From positions 5,236 through 69,235 of the forward strand of contig CAVOKN010000016.1 of assembly GCA_963696505.1 (NCBI GenBank): a stretch of DNA of 64,000 nucleotides, written 5' to 3'. The stretch is from CAVOKN01 sp963696505. GTDB lineage: Bacteria > Pseudomonadota > Gammaproteobacteria > Burkholderiales > Rhodocyclaceae. Below the pieces are notes generated by a model, which made no database searches, was not told where the DNA came from, and was given only the letters and a program-made list of their open reading frames with translations. This document shows positions 15,832 through 26,057 of this stretch, piece by piece (within the stretch, counting starts at the first letter, position 1; each line of letters starts with the position of its first letter). The position numbers were made by a program, and so were the translations under genes.

Positions 15832-15978
15832 GGTCGGCTGTCTCCCCAGCCAGTCGAAGCGCTTCGCCACACGGCAGGGGACGGTACGGCTGTCCCGCGT
15901 CCCATCAAAGGACAAGGACGCGGGGCATCGGGGCGACGATCCGCCAAGCCAAAGTCAGGCTGAAGCGAGCGCCTTTTC

Positions 15979-16002
15979 TCGTCTGCATCGCGATGCAGAC
16001 GA
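15979..16002. repeat. 24-bp perfect palindrome
   Basis: The half-site TCGTCTGCATCG is followed immediately by its exact reverse complement. It lies in gene-free DNA between the kinase remnant and a minus-strand hypothetical gene. The symmetry without a loop suits a dimeric protein binding site better than an RNA terminator, and no T-run follows. No other copy was noticed in the window. Confidence 0.6.
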
Positions 16003-16172
16003 TGCCGCCAGGGATGCCTGCTCGGTGGCGCCGCATGGAGTCTGGACAGGACGCATGCGCCGCCCGGGCGGCGGGCTTGCGTGTCGGCCGGGACTTGTCG
16101 AGGCAAACAAGCGGGCGGTCCAGCGTTTGGGCCGGACCGCCGCGAAAACGGGCCCTTGCAGGCCCTTGATGC

Positions 16173-16553
16173 TCAGGACGTCTCGCTATCCCGCAAACCG
16201 AACGCTGCGCGGCCCACTGGCGGAGCCGAGCCGATGCTGCAGCCACTTGGCCGAGCCGGTTTGCCCGCTGGCGAGGCGCGCCGCCGGGGCCGCGTTCCTT
16301 CGGTGAGGCCGAACGCGCGCGCGCTTACCGCCAGCAGCTTTGCCTGGGCTTCGGTCGCCAGCGGCCCGTGCAGGCTAAGGTCGTTATTGCTAGCGGTGCC
16401 GTCGCGTCGGTCCGACCACAGGGCAACGTAGAAACCGCTATCGAGCGCCCGGCCGGTCGGTGTGTCACAGCGGCACGGCGGCCACAACGAGTTGATGGAG
16501 AATTCAGGGCCTGCCACCTGAACTACTTCAACGTGTCTCGCTTGCATGGGCAT
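16173..16553 (-). CDS. Conserved hypothetical protein, about 126 aa
   Basis: The first 80 residues look like a real folded protein: HVEVVQVAGPEFSINSLWPP, then GRALDSGFYVALWSDR and LSLHGPLATEAQAKLLAVSA. Short proteins with this GFYVALW and HGPLAT pattern occur in betaproteobacteria from memory, without known function. The last 40 residues are Arg/Pro/Ala-rich and may be a neutral extension. ATGs at 16553 and 16547 are both possible starts. The 390 bp upstream to the next gene hold nothing recognised except a small hairpin (GTAGGG/CCCTAC near 16788-16803). Confidence 0.5.
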   Translation of the reverse strand: MPMQARHVEVVQVAGPEFSINSLWPPCRCDTPTGRALDSGFYVALWSDRRDGTASNNDLSLHGPLATEAQAKLLAVSARAFGLTEGTRPRRRASPAGKPARPSGCSIGSAPPVGRAAFGLRDSETS

Positions 16554-16941
16554 GCTCCTCGATCAGTCGGCTCTTGCTCCGGTGACCCTGCGGGCCACGA
16601 ACCTGCACCCGTCCCGTACGGGCCGCAGTGTCGATGCCGTTGGTTGGTGCGCCGTCTCCTCTGGGGTTGGGGTGCGCAGAAGGGGCGATGCTTGCGCCTC
16701 GCCACTCCGGACTCGATCCTAGTCTCACGATCCTGCACCGGGCTAGAGTCGTGGTTCCGATTCGAAGTCGGCGTGGCGCGCGAGTCTTGTAGGGTTTGCC
16801 CTACGACGCGGGCAACCGACCCGGCCCGGCGCCGCAGCGGCGGCGATGCGGGGAGCACGACGTGGCCGATTCGCCCGCCGGCCGTCCCGGGCAGCAGACA
16901 AACGGCTAACATCACTTGTTTCGCATTGTTCGGAGAGCAGG

Positions 16942-17973
16942 ATGAAACAGGCTGCAGATTCCGGCCGTCGCCGTTTCCTCGGGTTCGGGCTGGGCTCCGC
17001 CGCGCTGCTGGCGGCCGGTGCGGCCGCGTGGCCCGGATTGTCAGCGCGGGCGCGCGAGATGGAGGACTTCGTCAAGGGACCACCGATGCCGGATATCGCC
17101 CCGACGAGGCTCTCGGAGCATGTGTGGATGATCTACTCGCCCGACGGGTTTCCGACGCCGGAGAACCTCGGGATGATGTGCAACCTCAGCTTCGTGCTGA
17201 CGAGCAAGGGCGTGGTGGTGCTGGATAGCGGCGCCTCGGTGCAGATCGGCGAGATGGCTCTGCGGCAGATCCGCAAGCTGACCGACAAGCCGGTGGTCGC
17301 GCTGTTCAATTCGCACTACCACGGCGATCACTGGTTGGGAAACCACGCCTTCGTCGATGCCTTCGGCAAGGATCTGCCGATCTACGCCCACGGCCACTCG
17401 AAAAAGGAGATCGAGGGCATCCAGGGCAACCTGTGGCGTAGCCTGATGGAGAAATGGACCAACCAGGCCACCGCGGGCACTCGCGTGGTGGCTCCCAACC
17501 AGGAGGTGAAGCACGGCACCGAGTTCGACTTCGGCGACGTCACCCTCCGCGTCCATGACTATGGCAAGGCGCACACGCCGGGCGACATCTGCGTAGAGGT
17601 GGTGCAGGACAGGCTGACCCACGTCGGCGACGTGGCGATGGACCGGCGCATCGCCAACATGGACGACGGTTCCTATCTCGGCACCTTCCGCTACTACGAC
17701 GGCCTGGAAAAGCACGCCGCGTCGCGCGTCTGGGTACCCGGGCACGGCCAGGCGGGGCCTGAGGTGCTGAAGTGGAATCGCGAACTGTTCGAGGGGATCT
17801 ATTACCCCTGCGAAGCGGCCGTCAAGGCTGGGCAGGAGATGGTCGCCGCGCGCGCCGCGGTGCTCGCCGATCCGCGGGTGACGAGCCGGATGCAGGACAC
17901 CAAGGGCTTCGACGCCAACATCGGGAAGTACGTCAGCCTCGCCTACCTGGAAGCGGAAGCCGTGGCGTTCTGA
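16942..17973 (+). CDS. Tat-exported MBL-fold metallo-hydrolase
   Basis: A 343-aa protein with a twin-arginine-type leader (SGRRRFLGFGLGSAALLAAG), so probably periplasmic. The metallo-beta-lactamase fold follows. FNSHYHGDHWLGNHAF near residue 125 is the HxHxDH metal motif, HTPGDICVEV and THVGDVAMDRR supply further ligands, and WVPGHGQAG holds the last His. The family resembles SoxH and quinoprotein-relay zinc hydrolases. The ATG at 16942 follows GGAGAGCAG at good spacing. It is alone on this strand, and the substrate cannot be deduced. The closing region (about residues 275-343) is helical. Confidence 0.88.
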   Translation: MKQAADSGRRRFLGFGLGSAALLAAGAAAWPGLSARAREMEDFVKGPPMPDIAPTRLSEHVWMIYSPDGFPTPENLGMMCNLSFVLTSKGVVVLDSGASVQIGEMALRQIRKLTDKPVVALFNSHYHGDHWLGNHAFVDAFGKDLPIYAHGHSKKEIEGIQGNLWRSLMEKWTNQATAGTRVVAPNQEVKHGTEFDFGDVTLRVHDYGKAHTPGDICVEVVQDRLTHVGDVAMDRRIANMDDGSYLGTFRYYDGLEKHAASRVWVPGHGQAGPEVLKWNRELFEGIYYPCEAAVKAGQEMVAARAAVLADPRVTSRMQDTKGFDANIGKYVSLAYLEAEAVAF

Positions 17974-18079
17974 TCCCGGCGCCCTTGGAGCTTGTGAAGA
18001 AATCGTAGCGGGCGGTCCGCGGGCGAGGCGCACGGAACGCCGCGTCGAGACATACACATAGATAGGCGAGGAGCGAGCA

Positions 18080-18144
18080 CCACGCAACTAAGCCACGCAA
18101 CTAAGCCACGCAACTAAGCCACGCAACTAAGCCACGCAACTAAG
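18080..18144. repeat. Tandem repeat, 5 x 13 bp
   Basis: Five perfect back-to-back copies of CCACGCAACTAAG, followed by a partial CCCACG. It lies between two convergent genes (the MBL hydrolase ending at 17973 and the DUF3616 gene ending at 18179), so it sits in both 3' regions. The unit is not a multiple of three and lies outside genes. Perfect identity implies a recent expansion. Confidence 0.9.
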
Positions 18145-18178
18145 CCCACGGGACGCGCAGTAGAGTTATTCAAGGCTC

Positions 18179-19312
<1,134 letters not shown>

Positions 19313-19530
19313 GAAGTTGACTCTCCCTTGCTTGCTGCCCGCTGCGGCGGGCTCACGCTGCCCACCCGTTCCAGAGGTCAAGTCGCTTATGGCGTCCCGG
19401 GCCAGCCCGTGGCCACTGCCAGCGAGTCTAACCCGGTGCGGATTTCTGGGTACGGCCGCGTTCGCAAGTCGTTCAGCGTGAAGGATTGCCGGGACACGGT
19501 GCGGTCGCGGCGGCACACTAGGATCACGCA

Positions 19531-19678
19531 GGCAAGGCAGGAAGGTCAGTCCCTCATCGGTAAAGCCGCCAGTGGCGGCAAGGCAGGCCCCGTCGGAATC
19601 GCATCCGGCGGGGCTTTCCACTTGTGCGGGTGTGGCAGCCAAAAACAAGAAGGCCGGCGCTTGGGTCGCCGGCCTTTT
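19531..19678 (+). ncRNA. Candidate structured RNA or leader with three hairpins
   Basis: Between divergent genes lie three consecutive stem-loops: GCCGCC-AGT-GGCGGC (19565-19579); GCCCCGTCGG/CCGGCGGGGC (19587-19614, one G-U pair, followed by TTT); and a perfect 10-bp stem AAGGCCGGCG/CGCCGGCCTT (19650-19676) ending in TTTT. An 11-bp direct repeat GGCAAGGCAGG occurs at 19531 and 19577. A terminator-like end without a gene in front of it suggests either a small RNA or a regulatory leader of the MATE gene. I could not match it to a known riboswitch class. Confidence 0.4.
19650..19678 (+). terminator. Rho-independent-type terminator
   Basis: A perfect 10-bp GC-rich stem (AAGGCCGGCG and CGCCGGCCTT) with a 7-nt loop, followed by a short T-run on the plus strand. 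On the minus strand the stem would be followed by a T-rich stretch from the AAAAACAAG, so it could also work in that direction. Confidence 0.6.
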
Positions 19679-19769
19679 AAGCCCCTGTCGTTGCCATCAA
19701 CCAGGAGGAGGTCAGGGCCAAGAGTACGCCGCCGGGATGGCGGCGGGAATCGGCGACCTTCGGTAGTTT

Positions 19770-21356
19770 GTGTCGTGTTTCGTCCTACAGGGCAAGGACT
19801 TGTTGCATCGCGACCAGTCCTGCGGCGGAGTGGACGCGAAGCCGTGTGGGCGCGCCACGATCCGCCCTGGAAACCCCGGCTTCTTCGTCGCACCGAAACT
19901 TGCCTCGAAATCGAGTAAGCACCTGGAGGGTCTCGCACTGATTGCCGATGCCCCGCGACTTCCTGCACTGCGCCTCGACGCGGATGGGCGGCGGCGCGTC
20001 GATTACCGCCGGATACTTGCGCTGGCCACGCCGCTGTTCCTGAACTCGGCCGTGCAGGCGGTCCTCAGCCTGACGGACACCTGGTTCATCGGCCGCATCT
20101 CCACCGCGGCGACGGCGGCCATGGGCGCCACCTACTTTCTGGTGCTGGTGTTCGTGCTTTTTGCCGGCGGCATCGGCATGGGGGTGCAGACCCTGGTGGC
20201 CCATGCCTGGGGCGCGCGGCGCAGGCGCCGCGCGGCGGCGGCAGTGTGGGCCGGACTGTGGGCCTCGTTGGGAACCGTGCCGTTCTTCGTTGCGCTCGCG
20301 GCGGGTGGGCGCTGGCTACTTGCCCCCTTCGGCCTGAGTAGTGAAATAGAGTCGCTGGCCCTCGACTACTGGGTGCCGCGCATGCTCGGCGGGCCGCTGG
20401 CGGTGGCGTTGTGGGTGGTGCTCGGCTTCTTCAACGGCATCGGCCGCACCCCGGTGACCCTCGCTCTCAACGTGTTCGTCATGGTGCTCAACGCCGGTCT
20501 GAACGATCTGCTGATCTTCCGCCTCGGCATGGGCATGGCCGGCGCCGCCTGGGCCACCAGCGCGTCGCTCGCCGCCGGCATGCTGGCGGGGGCGCTGCTG
20601 TTCGCCAGCCGCGGCGTGCATCGCGAGTATGCCAGCCGCCTGACGTGGCGCCCGCAGCTGGGGCGCATCCTGCGCGTCGTGAACTTCGGATTGCCGATGG
20701 GGCTCTCCGTGACGATGGACCTGCTGGCGCTGGCGCTGTTCCAGTTGATGCAGGTACGGCTTGGCGCGGTGGACGGAGCGGCGACGCAGATCGCGATGAT
20801 GCTGACCTCGCTGTGCTACATGCCGGCGGTCGGCTTCGGCATGGCCGGCACGACGCTGGTGGGTCAGTCGATCGGGGCCGGCGACCGGGACTGGGCCTAC
20901 CGCCTGGGCAATGCGACGATCCGCATGTCGGTAGCCTACATGGGCGTGGCGGGGCTGGTACTGGCGTCCCTCGGTCCCTGGCTTCTGCCGCTGTTCGTTG
21001 CCGACGGCGATCCCCATGGCAGGGAGGTGGTGAGGCTCGGCGCCCTGCTGCTCTGGCTGGCCGCCGCCTACCAGGCCTTCGACGGCCTGAACATCGGTTC
21101 CTCGTTCTGCCTGCGCGGTGCCGGCGATGCCCGCGTGCCGGCGCTGCTGGTGCTCGCGCTGGCCTGGAGCGTGTTCATGCCCCTGGCCCATGCGCTTACC
21201 TTCGCGCCCGGCCAGGGGTGGCTGGATCTGCCGCTCCAGGCCGGGTGGGGCGCCGCCGGCGGCTGGATTGCCGCCATCATCTACGTGTCGGCCCTCGGCG
21301 TCGCGCTCGCCCTGCGCTGGCATTCCGGCGCCTGGCGCAGACTGACTTTGCGCTGA
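19770..21356 (+). CDS. MATE family efflux transporter
   Basis: A multidrug/toxin extrusion transporter of the inner membrane, with about 12 hydrophobic segments from the start of the ILALATPLFLNSAVQAVLSL segment to the C-terminus. DTWFIGRISTAATAAMGATY is the classic MATE helix 2 region, and GFFNGIGRTPVTLALNVF and GRTPVTL-type loops are also typical. The start is uncertain. The GTG at 19770 gives 528 aa with a long hydrophilic head. Family lengths near 450-470 suggest initiation near 19938, where GGAGGG precedes a CTG, but no ATG lies between. The substrate is unknown; the MATE family usually exports cationic drugs or metabolites using Na+ or H+. The preceding hairpin block may regulate it. 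Confidence 0.88.
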   Translation: MSCFVLQGKDLLHRDQSCGGVDAKPCGRATIRPGNPGFFVAPKLASKSSKHLEGLALIADAPRLPALRLDADGRRRVDYRRILALATPLFLNSAVQAVLSLTDTWFIGRISTAATAAMGATYFLVLVFVLFAGGIGMGVQTLVAHAWGARRRRRAAAAVWAGLWASLGTVPFFVALAAGGRWLLAPFGLSSEIESLALDYWVPRMLGGPLAVALWVVLGFFNGIGRTPVTLALNVFVMVLNAGLNDLLIFRLGMGMAGAAWATSASLAAGMLAGALLFASRGVHREYASRLTWRPQLGRILRVVNFGLPMGLSVTMDLLALALFQLMQVRLGAVDGAATQIAMMLTSLCYMPAVGFGMAGTTLVGQSIGAGDRDWAYRLGNATIRMSVAYMGVAGLVLASLGPWLLPLFVADGDPHGREVVRLGALLLWLAAAYQAFDGLNIGSSFCLRGAGDARVPALLVLALAWSVFMPLAHALTFAPGQGWLDLPLQAGWGAAGGWIAAIIYVSALGVALALRWHSGAWRRLTLR

Positions 21357-21380
21357 GGAGCGCGACCGACGTCGGAGGGG

Positions 21381-23787
21381 TTACGCGGCCGCGCCGCAAC
21401 CACGTCCCTTTTCCGCGAGCAGTTCCGCTACCACGGCTTCGTAGGCTTCCTCCAGTTCGGCAAGCAGCGGCGCCATGCCGTCGGTGGTGCCGGCCATGCC
21501 GATCCGCTCCAGGCGAACGCAGATCTCCGACATGCGGGGGATGCCAAGGTTGTCGAGGCTGGACTGGAGGCGGTGGGCGGTTTGTTCCAGCAGCCGCGGG
21601 TTGTCCTGGTTCCGGGCGCGGCGCAGCGTTTCGAGGTGCAGGGGGGAGTCGGCCAGGAACAGGTCGATCAGGTCGTCCACCGGGTCGGGATTGTGTGCAT
21701 CGCCCAAGCTGCGCAGGTAGTTGATGCGCGACGGGTCGAGCAGCCTGGGCGGCGCGGCGACGAGCGCGTGCTCGTCCTCCGGCGCCTGCGATGGCGCTGC
21801 GGGTGGGCCGGGGAGCGCCAGTGCTGCGCCCTCGATGGCCAGCCGCAGATCCTTCAGCTCGACGGGCTTGGGGACGTAGCCATTCATGCCGGCGGCGATG
21901 CACTTTTCGCGGTCGCCGGGCATGGCATTGGCCGTCATGGCGATGACATGGGGCCGCGCGGCATCGCCGCAGCGGCTGCGGATGCGCCGCGTGGCCTCCA
22001 GGCCGTCCATGACCGGCATCTGCACGTCCATCAGCACCACGTCGTAGTTCTGGCGCTCCAGAGCGTCGAGCGCCTCCTCGCCGTTGGCCACCACGTCGGC
22101 GCGGTAGCCGAGGTGGCCGAGCAGGCGCACCATCACCTTCTGGTTGATGACGTTGTCTTCAGCGACGAGAATCGACAGCGGCAGGTGCTCGGCCGGCCTG
22201 CCGGCCGATACGGCCGGCGCACTTGGTGGCCCAGCGGGCGGCGCGATGTTGAGCGCGTTGACCAGCACGTCGAAGAGCTGGTTGGGCTTGATCGGCTTGT
22301 TGAGGTAGGCGGCGAAGCGCGCCTGCTCCACGGCACGGCTCTTCGGCCGGTTCACCATCGAGGTCAGCATGATCAGGGGCAGCGCCTGCGGGTCGCGGTA
22401 CTTGCGGATCTCCTGCGCCAGGCCGAGGCCGTCCATCTCCGGCATGCTCATGTCGAGGATCGCGACGTCGAAGGCATGGCCGTGGCGAATCAGGTCCAGC
22501 GCCTCGACCGCGGTGGCGGCCGCGTGGGGAAGCAAGCCCCACAGCAGCATCTGCTTGACCAGGATGCGGCGGTTGGTGGTGTTGTCGTCAACGATAAGGA
22601 TGCGCCGGCCGCTGAGCACCGACGAGTGCTCCTGTAGGTAGCTGCGAGCCAGACTGGGTCCGCCGGCCTGAGCGCGCACGCTGAAGTGGAAGATCGACCC
22701 GACATTCGGTTCGCTCTCCACCCACAGGGTTCCGCCCAACATCTCGGCCAGGCGCTTGCTGATCGCCAGCCCCAGTCCCGAGCCGCCGTACTTGCGCGTG
22801 GTGGACGCGTCGAGCTGGCTGAACGACTGGAACAGGTGGCGGATGCGCTCGCGCGGGATGCCGATGCCTGTGTCCTTGACGCTGAGGCGCACTTCGTGCT
22901 CGCCGGTGGGCAGTGGCGTCGCCTCCACCAGCACCAGCACTTCGCCGCGGGGCGTGAACTTTATTGCGTTGGAGATCAGGTTGACGAGGATCTGGCGCAG
23001 TCGCGTGGCATCGCTGACGAGGACCGCCGGAACCCCGTCGTCGATGAGGTAGGCGAGGTTGAGGTTCTTTTCCGCCGCATTGGGCGCCAGCAGGTCGAGC
23101 GACTCCTCGATGGTGCGGCGCAGGTCGAAGGGGTGGCGCTCCAGTTCGAGCTTGCCGAGTTCGATCTTCGAGTAGTCGAGGATGTCGTTGATGATGTGCA
23201 GCAGCGCCTCGCTGCTGGCGCGTATGGTCTGGACGTAGTCCTTCTGCTCGTCCGTCACCAGGGTGTCGAGCAGCAGGCTGGTCATGCCGATCACCGCGTT
23301 GAGGGGGGTGCGGATCTCGTGGCTCATGTTAGCCAGGAACATGCTCTTGGCCTGGGTGGCCGCTTCCGCCGACTCCTTGGCGTGCTCCAGCATCTCGTCG
23401 CGCTGCTTGCGCACAGTGATGTCGCGCAGGATGGCGGTGAAGATCACGCCCTCGGGTACGTCGAGCCGCGAGATCGACGCCTCGGCCGGGAACAGCGTGC
23501 CGTCGCGCCGTTCGCCGAAGATCTCGCGCCGCTCGCCCATGCGCCGCGCCACCTCGCCTGACTCCTGGAAGACCTGTATGTGCGCCCGGTGCAGCTTGCG
23601 CGTGTCGGGCGGCAGCAGCAGGTCGAGGGAGCGGCCGATCACCTCGTCGGCGCGATAGCCGAAGATCCTTTCCGCGCCGTGATTGAAGAACAGGATGTTC
23701 TGCGCCCCGTTCAACGCACACGATCGCGTCGTCGGCAATGTCGAGGATGCCGAGGACACGATCGAGCGACAGGGCGGGCAGGGTCAT
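21381..23787 (-). CDS. Soluble hybrid sensor kinase PAS-HisKA-HATPase-REC-REC-Hpt (N-terminal frameshift)
   Basis: This cytoplasmic hybrid kinase has no membrane segment. It has a PAS domain (FNHGAERIFGYRADEVIGRS), the phospho-acceptor helix ANMSHEIRTPLNAVIGM, an HATPase (NLISNAIKF, GSGLGLAISKRLAEMLGG), receiver 1 (AILDMSMPEMDG), receiver 2 (YDVVLMDVQMPVMDG) and a C-terminal Hpt (TAHRLQSSLDNLG). The natural start appears to be the ATG at 23787 (MTLPALSLDRVLGILDIADD), which is in another frame. One surplus base near 23712 separates it from the main frame, and removing it restores AIVCVNGAQNILFFNHGAE. As sequenced, translation would have to begin at 23759 or later with an altered head. It is convergent with the MATE gene. 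Its output protein is not next to it. Confidence 0.88.
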
Positions 23788-23814
23788 GGACCCGCTGCCG
23801 GAGCGCGGCGCCCC

Positions 23815-24528
23815 TTACTTCGCAGCGGCCATCCGCTGCTCCAGGCTGGCCACCGAGACCGCGCCGGGAATGCGTTCGCCGTTGGAAAGGAAGATGGTGG
23901 GCGTGCCGCGGATGTTGAGCTTCTGGCCCAGCGCCACCGTCTTGTCCACTGCCGAGGTGTCGCAGTCGGTCTTGCTGCCGGGATTGGTGTTGTTGATCAT
24001 CCAGTCGTTCCAGGCCTTGGCGCGGTCGGCGGCGCACCAGATAGCCTTCGATTTTTCGCTCGAATCGGGCGAGAGGATCGGATAGAGGAAGGTGTAAATG
24101 GTGACGTCGTTCATCGCCTGCATGTCCTTCGCCAGCTTCTTGCAGTAGCCGCAGTTGGGATCCTCGAAGGTGGCGAAGACGCGCTTGCCGTTGCCGCGCA
24201 CCTGCTTCACCGCGAGACTCACGGGGAGGTCGGAGAAGTTGATCTGGGACAGCTTGTTCTTGCGCTCCTCGGTGAGGTCCTTGCGCGTCTTCGCGTCGAT
24301 GATGTTGCCGGTGATGATGTAGGTGACCTTCTCGTCGGCGTAGATGATGTCGTTGCCGGTGCGGATTTCGTATAGACCGCCGAGATAGGGCGTCTTGCGC
24401 ACGCCGTCGATCGGCAGTCCGGGAAAGGCAGCCTCCACCGCCTTCTTTACCGCAGCCTCGTCGGCCAGGGCATTGCCCGTCAGCAGCGCAGCGCCCGCCA
24501 GGGCAATCGCGAGGGTTCGTTTCAGCAT
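23815..24528 (-). CDS. dsbC: Thiol:disulfide isomerase DsbC
   Basis: A periplasmic disulfide-bond isomerase and reductase that corrects wrongly paired cysteines. It is 237 aa with a Sec signal peptide (MLKRTLAIALAGAALLTGNA). An N-terminal dimerisation domain (residues 24-80, ending YIITGNIIDAKT) precedes the thioredoxin-like domain with active site C126-G-Y-C129 in FEDPNCGYCKKL. The cis-Pro loop is IRGTPTIFL, and a second Cys pair (WCAADRA and KTDCDTS) matches the structural disulfide of DsbC. The start at 24528 is supported by GGAG 7 bases upstream. It follows ubiH by 26 bp and is probably co-transcribed with it. Confidence 0.95.
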   Translation of the reverse strand: MLKRTLAIALAGAALLTGNALADEAAVKKAVEAAFPGLPIDGVRKTPYLGGLYEIRTGNDIIYADEKVTYIITGNIIDAKTRKDLTEERKNKLSQINFSDLPVSLAVKQVRGNGKRVFATFEDPNCGYCKKLAKDMQAMNDVTIYTFLYPILSPDSSEKSKAIWCAADRAKAWNDWMINNTNPGSKTDCDTSAVDKTVALGQKLNIRGTPTIFLSNGERIPGAVSVASLEQRMAAAK

Positions 24529-24554
24529 GGTTTCTCCAGGGTCAGGTGAGCGGT

Positions 24555-25721
24555 TCATCCCAGTGCGTAGCGCACCAGCGTGTTGCGTACGACAGGAAGA
24601 CGGTTGGTGAGGTTCAGGCCGGCGTTGCGCAGCCAGGCGAGCGGCGCGATCTGTGGCCGGAACAGGTGGTTGAGCGCATGGGTGACGCCCTGCAGCGCCT
24701 GCACTTCTTCGGCGCGGGCGCGCTCAAAGGGCCGCAGCTCCCGCTCCAGCCCGAAATCCCGATAGTCGGGCAGCGCCATGATCGTCTGCGCCAGCACCCG
24801 CGCGTCCTGGAATCCCAGGTTGATGCCGTGCCCCGACAGGGGGTGGATGGCATGAGCGGCGTCGCCGATCAATGCGATTCTCGGCGCGACGCTGCGCGGC
24901 ACCCGCATCAGCCGCAGCGGAAAAGCGGCCGCCGGGGTCAGCGCTTCGAGCCGGCCGAGGCGGTGGCCGCCCGCCGCGGCCACTCGCTCGCACAGTGCCT
25001 CCGGTGACAGCGCGACGAGTTCGTCAGCGAGGGCATCCGGGGCGGACCAGACGATGGAAATGGCGTTGCCGGCCAGCGGCAGCCAGGCCAGCACCGAGTT
25101 GCCGAGGAACCACTGAAAGGCCTTGTTGTAGTGCGGGCGTTGGCAGGTGAAGTTGGCGACTACGCCCTTCTCGCCGTAGGGCGTGACAGCCGCGTCGATG
25201 CCGGCCTGGCGCCGCACCCAGGAATCCGCGCCATCGGCCGCCACCACCAGCCGCGCCTCGACGTTGCTGCCGTCGGCAAGGGCGAGCGTCGCCGCAGGGG
25301 TGCCGATTTCGAGCGATGCGGGCTGGGCCGGACACAGCAGCGTCACGTTGGGCTGGCGCTTGACCGACTCCCACAGCTCGCGCTGCATCAGGCCCGCTTC
25401 GATCATGAACGCGAGTTCGTCGACGCCGGCGCCGTAGGCCGAGAAATCGAGTCGCGCGCCACGGTCGCCGTAGATTTCCATGTCATGGACCGGAGTGATC
25501 CGCGACTGGTCGAGATGGGCCCAGGCGCCGATCTCGTCGAGAAAGCGGCGGTTGGCCGGGCTGATGGCATAGATGCGCGAATCCCAGCCCGGCGCGGCGG
25601 CGGCAGGCGGCCGGTTGTCGATCAGCGCGATTCTGAGCTTGCTCGCGCGCAGCGCCACCGCAAGGCTCGCACCGGCCAGGCCGGCGCCGACGATGGCGAT
25701 GTCGGTATCGATGCGTACCAC
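24555..25721 (-). CDS. UbiH/UbiF-type FAD-dependent hydroxylase
   Basis: A 388-aa flavin monooxygenase of the ubiquinone biosynthesis family, which hydroxylates the quinone ring at the membrane. DIAIVGAGLAGASLAVAL is the FAD-binding GxGxxG, LVVAADGADSWVRRQAG is the DG motif and GDAAHAIHPLSGHGINLGFQ is the second FAD motif. Which ring position it attacks (UbiH, UbiI, UbiF or a promiscuous UbiM-like enzyme) cannot be told from sequence alone. It is upstream of dsbC in the same direction, a pairing I recall from other Rhodocyclales. It starts with ATG (MVRIDTDIAIVG). Confidence 0.9.
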   Translation of the reverse strand: MVRIDTDIAIVGAGLAGASLAVALRASKLRIALIDNRPPAAAAPGWDSRIYAISPANRRFLDEIGAWAHLDQSRITPVHDMEIYGDRGARLDFSAYGAGVDELAFMIEAGLMQRELWESVKRQPNVTLLCPAQPASLEIGTPAATLALADGSNVEARLVVAADGADSWVRRQAGIDAAVTPYGEKGVVANFTCQRPHYNKAFQWFLGNSVLAWLPLAGNAISIVWSAPDALADELVALSPEALCERVAAAGGHRLGRLEALTPAAAFPLRLMRVPRSVAPRIALIGDAAHAIHPLSGHGINLGFQDARVLAQTIMALPDYRDFGLERELRPFERARAEEVQALQGVTHALNHLFRPQIAPLAWLRNAGLNLTNRLPVVRNTLVRYALG

Positions 25722-25815
25722 GTTGGAGGGGCGGGCGGAAACCGGAAAGGGGACCGATTATGGCACGCGCTGCTCGCGAATCGGCCTACGGGAAGGAGGG
25801 CTGGATGGGGCTGGA

Positions 25816-25892
25816 TGGTGGTGATGAGTGGACTTGAACCACCGACCTACGGATTATGAATCCGTCGCTCTAACCGGCTGAGCTACATCACC
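25816..25892 (-). tRNA. tRNA-Met (anticodon CAT)
   Basis: A complete cloverleaf on the minus strand. The acceptor GGTGATG pairs with CATCACC, followed by discriminator A and an encoded CCA at 25816-25818. The D-arm is GCTCAGCCGGTTAGAGC, the anticodon arm ACGGA-TTCATAA-TCCGT, and the T-arm GGTGG-TTCAAGT-CCACT. The first pair is G-C rather than mismatched, so it is the elongator rather than the initiator tRNA. A CAU-reading Ile tRNA is less likely but cannot be excluded. Confidence 0.95.
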
Positions 25893-26057
25893 ACGGAAAG
25901 CGGCGCAGAATAGCAGAAACGGCGCCGGCCGATCAAGGCCGAGCGCCGGGGCGCGCGGCTGGCGCGCTCCTTCCCTTGGCCCGCATTCGGCGACCATAAT
26001 GCCGGCTGGCTGCAAGGCGAACTGTCTGGGAGGCGTCCGCGGCGAGCGGATTGGTGC

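Noticed and set aside
18080..18144. CRISPR array or transposon ends
   Set aside because: The 13-bp units are directly adjacent without spacers and there are no inverted ends.
19531..19678. Known riboswitch (guanidine, Mn2+ or glycine class)
   Set aside because: None of the conserved core sequences I know for these classes could be found.
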